Origin: Deltaproteobacteria bacterium
GTDB taxonomy: Bacteria; Desulfobacterota_D; UBA1144; Nemesobacterales; N074bin48
Length of the DNA: 5,408 bases
NCBI GenBank assembly: GCA_004356685.1
Contig: SMWS01000021.1
Location: 1 to 5,408 of the forward strand
Direction: 5' to 3'
Under the pieces are notes generated by a model that ran no database searches, was not told the DNA's origin, and saw nothing but the letters and a program-made list of their open reading frames with translations. A program made the translations under genes and the position numbers. Positions within the stretch are counted from its first letter, which is position 1, and each line of letters opens with the position of its first letter. Below, in pieces: positions 1 through 5,178 of this stretch.

Positions 1-312
1 AAGCTTTCTATCTATTTCTTCTAAAGTTCTTCTTTTCCTAATAGCCTGCTTGGCATTTTCGTCCATATCACCGTTTACAAACTCTTCTGTTCTTTTCGTC
101 CAATAATCGATCTGCTCTAAAATATTTTTTTTATATCTATCACTGTCTTCAATCTCATTTCTCAGTCCCATAACTCTTTTTTTTGCAGCATCAAAACTAT
201 CTTCCATCTCTTCTATAGACTGATTAATAATTTTCTCAGGGTCCTCGGCGCATGTGACAAGATGGTTAACATTTGATTTGAAAATTGTTGAAACACGAGT
301 TCTTATTCCCAT
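1..312 (-). CDS. pspA: PspA/IM30 family phage shock protein (5' part, cut by the window edge)
   Basis: The first 104 residues of a PspA/IM30 (Vipp1) protein are visible; the rest lies beyond base 1. The N-terminus MGIRTRVSTIFKSNVNHLV matches the family's membrane-binding amphipathic helix. It is followed by the characteristic AEDPEKII...SIEEMED block (residues 22-38) and then by charged, heptad-like sequence (about 40-104) that begins the long coiled coil. E. coli PspA is 222 residues, so roughly half is present. The ATG at 312-310 is fixed by a strong ribosome binding site, AAAAGGAGA, with a 7-base spacer. Known role of the family: peripheral inner-membrane proteins that oligomerise on damaged membranes and help preserve the proton-motive force. 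The gene lies downstream of an ECF sigma/anti-sigma pair in the same orientation and has its own copy of that operon's promoter element (382-408). Inference: it is an effector of that sigma factor. Family assignment is firm; regulation is inferred. Confidence 0.93.
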   Translation of the reverse strand, partial: MGIRTRVSTIFKSNVNHLVTCAEDPEKIINQSIEEMEDSFDAAKKRVMGLRNEIEDSDRYKKNILEQIDYWTKRTEEFVNGDMDENAKQAIRKRRTLEEIDRKL

Positions 313-318
313 AAGCTT

Positions 319-327
319 TCTCCTTTT
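319..327 (-). promoter_or_regulatory. Ribosome binding site of pspA
   Basis: On the minus strand this reads AAAAGGAGA, almost full Shine-Dalgarno complementarity. Seven bases separate the AGGAG core from the ATG at 312-310. It is the strongest ribosome binding site in the window and settles the pspA start. Confidence 0.85.
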
Positions 328-381
328 ATAATTTCAATTCTGAAGTTGATTCTAAATCTTAAGAATTGTTTTTAGTTACTA

Positions 382-408
382 ATACGATGAAAAGTGAGAA
401 AGGTTTTA
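382..408 (-). promoter_or_regulatory. Predicted ECF-sigma promoter of pspA
   Basis: On the minus strand the sequence is TAAAACCTTTC, nine bases, then ATCGTAT. Read as TAAAAC-N16-CGTA it resembles ECF promoters of the SigW type (TGAAAC-N16-CGTA is the Bacillus subtilis consensus). The same 11-base and 7-base blocks recur with exactly the same 9-base gap upstream of the sigma gene (2601-2627), while the bases in the gap differ, as expected for a two-part recognition site. Transcription should start near 375, giving a leader of about 60 bases before pspA. No -24/-12 sigma-54 signature was seen here, unlike the enterobacterial psp promoters. Confidence 0.75.
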
Positions 409-490
409 GTATCTAAAAAAATCTATAAATGAGAGTTATTCTTAGAATGAAATGTTAAAAATCAAGGAAAGAAAGAAGTATTAAATATTA

Positions 491-1930
491 CTACTTAGTA
501 ACTTCTACTTCAGTCTCTGAGCTTCTGAAAGGTTCAGAAAGTGTATCCAGGCTTTTAAGATTTTGAACCTTAAAGTTCAGCTCCTGGATTTTCCTAGTTG
601 CAAAGATTGTCTGACTCGGAGCTACCTGCTGCAAATAGTTATAGTTCTCTATAGCCTTAGCATATTTATTTTGCTGTTCATAACACTGAGCAAGAGAAAG
701 GTATGTTTGTTCTTTTATTTCATCTGGAGCTGTTGGAATGTTCTTTATATTATTTTCATTTGTTATTATAGCCGATTCACAATCACCCGCTTTTTGCTGG
801 TTAAGCGCTACATTTAACTGCCTTAGAGTGCTTTTATCCAGAATTTCCTTCGGTGAATCAACAGCTATTAATCTTCCATCTTCAAGCTTATCTTTTGATA
901 TTTGTGATTCTTTCTCTGCTGATCTGACTTGTTCAGAGATTTTAGCCCTGGCTACGTTATCCAACCCCTCTTCGTCTGCCAGCTCTTTATTATCTCCTAC
1001 TACTGTATCTAACCCTATATCCCCTGATGGTTTGTGTACTTTCTTTGCCATCACTTTACTGCTTCCAAGACTAAATCTGAACCCATCATCATCTTGTTTG
1101 TTAGGATCTGCAGGAGCTTGTGGTTTTGGTTGTATTTTAGATCCATCATCAAATCCTTCTCTGTTTAGAGCCTGATTCGCATATTTATCTGATTCTTTCT
1201 TCTTCAAATTGTCTAATAAAGCTTCTCTCTGTCCTTTATTATACTGCTCTTGCTGAAATTGCTTGTCAGCATCAATTGTATTTTCTACTTTTCCACTTTC
1301 TGCATTTATACCTAGTATGCCAAAAGCAACTTCAGCATTCGAACCAGATTCTTTCAATTCTTTATTTTCAGATTTAAATTGTCTCTCAGAAAATTCATCC
1401 CTTACAGAAGGCGCTTCTGCAATGTCTCTTCTTCTCTCACCAACCGCAATTTCTGATGAAGGAGCTACTTCATTTTGTTTGCGTCCTGAACTTTCATCTG
1501 CTGCACGGAAATTTCCAATAGCCTTGCCTCCTTGGGGTATCTTCTCTGCCATTACCTCTCTTGAATAGATCTCTGCATTATCGTCAAATTGTGGTTGATT
1601 ACTGTCTTTATAATCAATCCAAATCATGAGCGCTAGTGCAGTTGTAAGTGTCGGAATAAGTACTGGAGAATAAAACCACTTTTTCCAAAAAGAGATCTTT
1701 TCTTTACTCAGATCCTGCTTTGCTTTAATGGTTAGGGTTTCTAAAACCTTTTGAGATGGCTGGGGCAAAATCTCGCTTTGAAATGCACTTCTTATCTCTT
1801 TGAATTCAGAAAATTTCTTGGAACAGTCATGACAGCTCTGCAGATGAGTCTCTACAAGCTTATTTTCTGAAGGCTCCATCTCACCTTCCAGATAATCAAT
1901 TAATAACTCTTCTACTCTTTCACACTTCAT
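491..1930 (-). CDS. Membrane-anchored zinc-finger anti-sigma factor with C-terminal TPR-like domain
   Basis: A 479-residue protein predicted to hold the adjacent ECF sigma factor inactive at the inner membrane. Residues 1-50 form a ZAS/zf-HC2 anti-sigma domain: Cys3, then His29-x3-Cys33-x2-Cys36, the four-ligand zinc pattern seen in RsrA-type proteins. A basic FWKKW (81-85) precedes one membrane helix (about 87-105), implying N-terminus in and C-terminus out. Residues 110-365 are polar, rich in Glu, Lys, Ser, Asn and Gln and probably flexible. Residues about 368-460 look like TPR repeats; the best is 407-440 (YLSLAQCYEQQNKYAKAIENY, then a Pro at 438). Most ZAS anti-sigmas are much shorter, so the large extracytoplasmic part is a plausible sensor or docking region. 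The gene starts 2 bases after the sigma stop codon; GGGGAG (1948-1943) inside the sigma gene's end can serve as ribosome binding site, with a rather long 12-base spacer. The signal sensed and the release mechanism are unknown. Confidence 0.88.
   Translation of the reverse strand: MKCERVEELLIDYLEGEMEPSENKLVETHLQSCHDCSKKFSEFKEIRSAFQSEILPQPSQKVLETLTIKAKQDLSKEKISFWKKWFYSPVLIPTLTTALALMIWIDYKDSNQPQFDDNAEIYSREVMAEKIPQGGKAIGNFRAADESSGRKQNEVAPSSEIAVGERRRDIAEAPSVRDEFSERQFKSENKELKESGSNAEVAFGILGINAESGKVENTIDADKQFQQEQYNKGQREALLDNLKKKESDKYANQALNREGFDDGSKIQPKPQAPADPNKQDDDGFRFSLGSSKVMAKKVHKPSGDIGLDTVVGDNKELADEEGLDNVARAKISEQVRSAEKESQISKDKLEDGRLIAVDSPKEILDKSTLRQLNVALNQQKAGDCESAIITNENNIKNIPTAPDEIKEQTYLSLAQCYEQQNKYAKAIENYNYLQQVAPSQTIFATRKIQELNFKVQNLKSLDTLSEPFRSSETEVEVTK
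523..539. repeat. Perfect 7-bp inverted repeat inside the 3' end of the anti-sigma gene
   Basis: TTCTGAA-AGG-TTCAGAA is a perfect inverted repeat with a 3-base loop, within codons for the last dozen or so residues of the anti-sigma factor. In the anti-sigma mRNA it could form a short hairpin about 30 bases before the stop codon. No T tract follows, so it is not a standard intrinsic terminator. It may be coincidental. Confidence 0.45.
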
Positions 1931-1932
1931 CT

Positions 1933-2571
1933 TTATTTAACACTCCCCAAATTTTGCTCTTGTGAAAAGCACCCCGTGCTTATTAAATGTTCTCTTAAGC
2001 ATAAGTATGCCGTTCTCAGTCTCGTTTTTACAGTATTTAGAGGTGATCCTGTAACTTCCGCAATCTCTTTTAAAGAAAGTCCTTCAATCTCTCTTAGCAA
2101 AAAAACCTCTTTCAAATCCTCTTTAAGTTCATTAACGCCTTCATCTACGCAGGCCTTTATCTGTTTATTATAACTATATTCTTCGGGATTATTTCCCTCG
2201 CTCTTAACAAGTTCTAAATGTGTCGTGCCTTTTTGTTCTGATGAAATATCTTTATCAAGAGAACTTGTTAGTTTATTTTTATCCACTCTCATATAATCAA
2301 TGCACCTGTTGTTTGCAACTGTATACAGCCAGGTCGAAAATTTCCTATCGATGTTAAATGTATCCCTCTTCTCTATTACTTTAATAAATATCTCCTGCAT
2401 TAAGTCTTCTGCACCTGGTTTAGACATATTTAGTTTTTTCATTATAAAGTACAAAATTTTAGAACCGTATCTACTGAGCAGTTCATCAAACGCAGCACTA
2501 TCGCCATTTTGAAAATTTTCCATCATTTCTTCGTCGGAAATCTCTTTTTTCTTTGCTAAACCAAACACCAA
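1933..2571 (-). CDS. RNA polymerase sigma factor, ECF subfamily (sigma-70 family, RpoE-like)
   Basis: A 212-residue ECF sigma factor, somewhat above the usual 160-200. Region 2 spans about residues 15-97: QNGDSAAFDELLSRYGSKI, then EDLMQEIFIKVI (region 2.2, core polymerase contact), then FSTWLYTVANNRCIDYMR (79-95; regions 2.3-2.4, -10 melting and recognition). A charged linker (98-135) follows. Region 4 spans about 138-197, with LREIEGLSLKEIAEVTGSPLNTVKTRLRTA carrying the -35-binding helix-turn-helix. Region 3 is absent, as expected for ECF factors. The upstream limit of the open frame is a TTG (2571); the next codon is GTG (2568), and AAGGG (2580-2576) lies 4 bases before TTG and 7 before GTG, so GTG is the slightly better start. 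The first ATGs (codons 16 and 17) would trim the normal start of region 2. The anti-sigma gene follows after 2 bases. Its own promoter carries the element also found before pspA, suggesting autoregulation. The ECF subgroup cannot be assigned by eye. Confidence 0.95.
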   Translation of the reverse strand: MVFGLAKKKEISDEEMMENFQNGDSAAFDELLSRYGSKILYFIMKKLNMSKPGAEDLMQEIFIKVIEKRDTFNIDRKFSTWLYTVANNRCIDYMRVDKNKLTSSLDKDISSEQKGTTHLELVKSEGNNPEEYSYNKQIKACVDEGVNELKEDLKEVFLLREIEGLSLKEIAEVTGSPLNTVKTRLRTAYLCLREHLISTGCFSQEQNLGSVK

Positions 2572-2701
2572 AGCGCCCTTGTTTTTCAGTTTAATTAATT
2601 ATACGATAAATATTATGAAAGGTTTTATTAAAAACAATATTTTAATTAATAATCGAATTAAGAAATAGTCATATAAGATAGCTATATTGAATGTATAGAT
2701 A
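2572..2701. other. Divergent intergenic region between the sigma operon and the small membrane-protein gene
   Basis: A very AT-rich 130-base spacer from which the sigma operon (leftward) and the gene at 2702 (rightward) diverge. It holds the predicted ECF promoter (2601-2627). TTTAATTAAT occurs twice as a direct repeat (2590-2599 and 2641-2650), flanking that promoter. For the rightward gene only a weak candidate is visible: TATATT at 2683-2688 with TTAAGA at 2658-2663 and a long 19-base spacer. That would start transcription close to 2695 and give a nearly leaderless message. Confidence 0.5.
2601..2627 (-). promoter_or_regulatory. Predicted autoregulatory ECF promoter of the sigma/anti-sigma operon
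   Basis: On the minus strand: TAAAACCTTTC, nine bases, ATCGTAT, readable as TAAAAC-N16-CGTA. It is identical in both blocks and in spacing to the element upstream of pspA. The expected transcription start is near 2594, about 25 bases before the start codon. Position, orientation and the duplicate at pspA support recognition by the sigma factor it precedes; ECF factors commonly drive their own operon. Confidence 0.78.
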
Positions 2702-3061
2702 ATGGAACTCAATAAAAAAATTATAGTATCAATCATTCTAGGATTTTCCGTCTTATTATCTTTTTATGAAGGATTTCTATATTTAAACGGCTATTTACTT
2801 TCTGAAAAATTATCTAATATATGGGGGTTATTTTTTACATACCTTTTAGCTGGTTGGATATACCTTGATTCAAAAAATCGAGATGATATAGAAATTCCGT
2901 TTGATTATGGGTATTTAATATTAATATTTTGGATCCCATATGTGCCATATTATTTTATTAAAACAAGAAGAACAATTGGATTATTATACTTTTTGGGGTT
3001 AATTTGGCTACTGAACTTAGGATACTTTGTAAAATTGATCATTTATTATTTAGTTTACTAA
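2702..3061 (+). CDS. Small multi-pass membrane protein of unknown function
   Basis: A 119-residue hydrophobic protein that I do not recognise. About four membrane segments are visible: residues 7-28, 38-55, 69-86 and 92-115. Polar connectors lie between them: EKLS (35-38), the charged loop DSKNRDDIEIP (56-66) and KTRR (87-90). The arrangement W-I-Y-L-D-S-K-N-R, then an aromatic segment with WIPYVPYYFIKTRR, resembles small integral proteins in which a tryptophan/proline-rich helix ends in a basic KTR-type motif, but no function is attached to that. The ATG at 2702 is the only good start and has no Shine-Dalgarno sequence. The gene is divergent from the ECF operon and more AT-rich than the genes around it, partly because of its Phe, Ile, Tyr and Leu content. 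It could be part of the envelope response by position alone; there is no direct evidence. The long, clean membrane pattern makes a chance frame unlikely. Confidence 0.75.
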   Translation: MELNKKIIVSIILGFSVLLSFYEGFLYLNGYLLSEKLSNIWGLFFTYLLAGWIYLDSKNRDDIEIPFDYGYLILIFWIPYVPYYFIKTRRTIGLLYFLGLIWLLNLGYFVKLIIYYLVY

Positions 3062-3079
3062 TCTTATAAAAATGAGACG

Positions 3080-3108
3080 TTGAAATAAAAACAATAAAAT
3101 TATATAAT
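3080..3108 (+). promoter_or_regulatory. Predicted sigma-70 promoter of the gene at 3170
   Basis: TTGAAA (3080-3085) and a perfect TATAAT (3103-3108) are separated by 17 bases. This is the best housekeeping promoter in the window: five of six -35 bases, all -10 bases and the optimal spacer. Transcription should begin near 3115, leaving a leader of about 55 bases. AT-rich sequence raises the chance of a fortuitous match, but the complete spacing fit is notable. Confidence 0.65.
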
Positions 3109-3113
3109 TGAAT

Positions 3114-3128
3114 TAGACCGGAAGTCTA
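3114..3128 (+). repeat. Short hairpin at the predicted transcription start
   Basis: TAGAC-CGGAA-GTCTA can form a 5-bp stem with a 5-base loop. It lies at the predicted start of the transcript of the gene at 3170 and might act as a 5' stabilising stem or a protein-binding site. It is too short and lacks a following T tract, so it is not called a terminator of the gene ending at 3061. Confidence 0.35.
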
Positions 3129-3169
3129 TAATTTAAACTATCTTTGAATCTGCTTAATTAAATAATCAA

Positions 3170-3919
3170 ATGAGAACTACAGATGTAGCAAACGCTTACA
3201 ACATTCGCAGAAGGTATTTTAGCTCTGAGTATAATATTGGAAACAAAATCACAAGAGGAAAAATCACAAGATCAATCTTAAACACAGACTTAAGCGCGCT
3301 GACATATGAGCACGTAATAAAACTATCTAAAAAATTTGACAACTTTGATAATCTTAAGCTAACCAAAACTCAGCAGAAATCAATTGAAATAAATGAATGG
3401 ATACTAAATATAAGTGAAAATACCAAGTGGATTGCCAGTCTGAGAAATCCAAGCAGACTGCCTGTATTGCAATCCGAACTACAGTCTGTTCAGGTTACCG
3501 GACTGCAGCCAAAAGAACTTTTCAAAAGTTTTTATAACACATATATAAAAATAATTTTGGTAGTTTTAGAGGATGCTCTGATTAGAATCTACCTAGTAGA
3601 AGACACGAAGTCCCTATCTGAAGAAATAGACTCGATGTTGAGTAACCTCATAGAGTTAAATCCTATTGGCGGATTAGCCTCAAATATACAAATTTTATCG
3701 GATATCTCTTCAGGCAGACCAAAATCATCTGAAGATGACCCTCACGTCGAATTCATAGATACATATGCACACATAAGTTTTGTATGGTCGCAAAGCGCAC
3801 AGCTTATATCGGATTATATAAATAGTATTGAGTCTAGCGAGTCCATATCTCTTGAAAAAGCCAATCAGAGTTTGAAGCAGAGAATGGAACAAGTAGCTAA
3901 AAAATACAAAACATTCTAA
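3170..3919 (+). CDS. Conserved-type hypothetical protein, probably cytoplasmic and helical
   Basis: A 249-residue protein that I do not recognise. There is no signal peptide, convincing membrane helix, cysteine or familiar catalytic motif. The N-terminus is basic (RRRYFSSEYNIGNKITRGKITR, about 13-34) and could bind nucleic acid or membranes. The middle holds helix-like stretches, including KELFKSFYNTYIKIILVVLEDALIRIYLVED (115-145) with alternating hydrophobic faces. A short flexible acidic segment (about 181-190, SGRPKSSEDD) separates this from a C-terminal helical part (195-247) ending in a basic coiled-coil-like helix (SLKQRMEQVAKKYK). The start is the ATG at 3170: an in-frame TAA at 3155 blocks extension and there is no other early ATG. 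No Shine-Dalgarno sequence is visible, despite a strong predicted promoter at 3080-3108. The open frame, ordinary amino-acid composition and upstream signals support a real gene; its function is unknown. Confidence 0.78.
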   Translation: MRTTDVANAYNIRRRYFSSEYNIGNKITRGKITRSILNTDLSALTYEHVIKLSKKFDNFDNLKLTKTQQKSIEINEWILNISENTKWIASLRNPSRLPVLQSELQSVQVTGLQPKELFKSFYNTYIKIILVVLEDALIRIYLVEDTKSLSEEIDSMLSNLIELNPIGGLASNIQILSDISSGRPKSSEDDPHVEFIDTYAHISFVWSQSAQLISDYINSIESSESISLEKANQSLKQRMEQVAKKYKTF

Positions 3920-3975
3920 TACAATTTAAGTTGCAACCATCGCTTTTTTAGTAATTTTAGTTAATAATATTAAAA

Positions 3976-3981
3976 TATAAT
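3976..3981 (+). promoter_or_regulatory. Candidate -10 box for ald
   Basis: A perfect TATAAT lies 35 bases before the ald ATG, predicting a start near 3988. No convincing -35 is seen at 16-19 bases upstream (the sequence there is AT-only), so an activator or a weak promoter is possible. The box also lies just upstream of the in-frame TTG at 3990, which makes a protein start at that TTG implausible if this promoter is used. Confidence 0.35.
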
Positions 3982-4004
3982 CTTATATATTGGTACATTA
4001 CTTA

Positions 4005-4011
4005 GTAGAGG
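4005..4011 (+). promoter_or_regulatory. Ribosome binding site that sets the ald start
   Basis: TAGAGG within 4005-4011 lies five bases before the ATG at 4017. It supports the ATG over the in-frame TTG at 3990, which would add nine residues absent from known alanine dehydrogenases and has no ribosome binding site of its own. Confidence 0.75.
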
Positions 4012-4016
4012 CAGAC

Positions 4017-5129
4017 ATGATTGTAGGAATATTAAAAGAGATAAAGGTAGAGGAAAACAGAGTTTCAATGACTCCTGGTGGAGTAGAGCTGCTAGTAGAA
4101 CACGGACACACTGTTCTTGTTGAAAAAGATGCAGGTCTAAACAGCGGGTTTGACAATTCCATTTATAAGAAGTATGGGGCAAAAATTGTAGGTACAGCCA
4201 AGCAAATATATAAACACTCTGACATGGTAATGCATGTCAAAGAACCTATCCCAGATGAATACAAATTAATCAGGAACAATCAAATAGTATTTACTTATCT
4301 ACATTTAGCCGCATCGAAAAAACTGACTGAAGCTCTAATCAAAACCGGTTCAGTAAATATTGCATACGAAACTATTCAAAAAGAAGATAAATCTTTGCCT
4401 CTGCTAACTCCCATGAGTGAGGTTGCTGGTAGAATGTCTGTTTTGCAGGGATCAAAATACTTAGAAATGGAACATGGCGGACATGGCATTTTACTCGGAG
4501 GAGTGCCAGGTGTTGATCCGGGGACCGTTTTAATTATAGGTGGCGGAGTGGTTGGAACAAACGCAGCCAAGACTGCCTGCGGTCTTGGAGCAAAAGTTTA
4601 TATTCTTGATAAAAACCTGGAGAGACTAAGATATTTGAGCGACATTATGCCCAAAAACTGTTTTTTACTTATGTCAAAACCTGCAACCATTAGAAGATTA
4701 ATCTCTATTGCAAATGTTGTAGTCGGTGCAGTTCTTATTCCCGGAGCCAGAGCACCAAAGCTAGTAACACGCAGTATGCTAAAGCTAATGAAAAAGGGGG
4801 CAGTTTTGGTGGATGTCGCTATAGATCAGGGAGGCTGTTTTGAAACCTCCAAGCCAACCACTCACTCTAAACCCATTTACAAAGTAGATGGCATTGTCCA
4901 TTACTGTGTGGCAAATATGCCCGGTGCAGTTCCCATGACTTCTACTTTAGCTCTTACAAATGCGACACTTCCTTATGCTCTAGAAATCGCTAATAAAGGC
5001 TGGAGAAATGCAATGAAAGAAAATACTGAAATAGGGCTGGGCGCAAACATAATAAATGGCAAAATTACATATAAGGGTGTAGCAGATGCATTTAATTTAA
5101 AATATACTCCTATTGATAATTTAATTTGA
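4017..5129 (+). CDS. ald: Alanine dehydrogenase (NAD+-dependent)
   Basis: A complete 370-residue L-alanine dehydrogenase (EC 1.4.1.1), which interconverts L-alanine + NAD+ + water with pyruvate + ammonium + NADH in the cytoplasm; the family forms hexamers. Length matches the usual 370-380. Substrate and catalytic residues fall at the standard numbers: Arg15 (ENRVSMTPGG), Lys75 (HVKEP), His96 (YLHLAA) and Asp270 (VAIDQGG). The Rossmann fold carries IIGGGVVGTNAA (173-184, GxGxxG) and Asp198 at the end of the second strand, consistent with NAD preference. LLTPMSEVAGRM (129-140), LIPGARAPKLVT (240-251) and VANMPGAVPMTSTLALTNATLPYAL (298-322) are also family signatures. I chose the ATG at 4017 because it has an AGAGG site and gives the canonical MIVGILKEIK start. 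Saccharopine or pyridine-nucleotide transhydrogenase relatives are excluded by these motifs and the length. The enzyme may serve alanine catabolism, ammonium assimilation or NAD recycling; context does not decide. The next gene follows after 49 bases. Confidence 0.97.
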   Translation: MIVGILKEIKVEENRVSMTPGGVELLVEHGHTVLVEKDAGLNSGFDNSIYKKYGAKIVGTAKQIYKHSDMVMHVKEPIPDEYKLIRNNQIVFTYLHLAASKKLTEALIKTGSVNIAYETIQKEDKSLPLLTPMSEVAGRMSVLQGSKYLEMEHGGHGILLGGVPGVDPGTVLIIGGGVVGTNAAKTACGLGAKVYILDKNLERLRYLSDIMPKNCFLLMSKPATIRRLISIANVVVGAVLIPGARAPKLVTRSMLKLMKKGAVLVDVAIDQGGCFETSKPTTHSKPIYKVDGIVHYCVANMPGAVPMTSTLALTNATLPYALEIANKGWRNAMKENTEIGLGANIINGKITYKGVADAFNLKYTPIDNLI

Positions 5130-5167
5130 ATAGAAAAAAACATAGAGATCCTATATATTTTACGAAA

Positions 5168-5174
5168 AAGAGGT
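5168..5174 (+). promoter_or_regulatory. Ribosome binding site of the gene at 5179
   Basis: AAGAGGT lies about five bases before the ATG at 5179 and is the main reason for accepting the short, truncated reading frame downstream as a gene. No obvious promoter or terminator lies in the 49 bases after ald, so co-transcription with ald is plausible. Confidence 0.65.
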
Positions 5175-5178
5175 GCCA

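Noticed and set aside
1..318. HindIII sites (AAGCTT) at base 1 and at 313-318 as a sign of a cloning junction
   Set aside because: The pspA reading frame is continuous between them and a six-base site at a window edge can occur by chance.
439..449. Palindrome ATTCTTAGAAT between the anti-sigma gene and pspA
   Set aside because: Arms are only four to five AT-rich bases and no T run follows directly on the minus strand; chance is likely in such sequence.
563..1568. Plus-strand open frames at 563-817, 738-1175 and 1263-1568
   Set aside because: They are antisense to the anti-sigma gene, are Ser/Leu/Phe-rich translations typical of the opposite strand of an Asp/Glu/Lys/Gln-rich protein, and overlap one another.
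1976..2512. Plus-strand open frames at 1976-2173 and 2300-2512
   Set aside because: They are antisense to the ECF sigma gene, whose domains are unmistakable, and have no ribosome binding sites or recognisable features.
3930..3949. Possible terminator after the gene at 3170: GTTGCAAC followed by a six-T run
   Set aside because: The palindrome has no loop and is separated from the T run by several unpaired bases; no stable stem directly precedes the T residues.
3990..4016. N-terminal extension of alanine dehydrogenase from an in-frame TTG at 3990
   Set aside because: The nine extra residues (MVHYLVEAD) are absent from the family, there is no ribosome binding site before the TTG, and the ATG at 4017 has AGAGG at good spacing and gives the standard residue numbering (Arg15, Lys75, His96, Asp270).
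5138..5154. Short inverted repeat after ald (ATAG...CTAT)
   Set aside because: Only four AT-rich base pairs, no T tract, and a closely following gene; not credible as a terminator.
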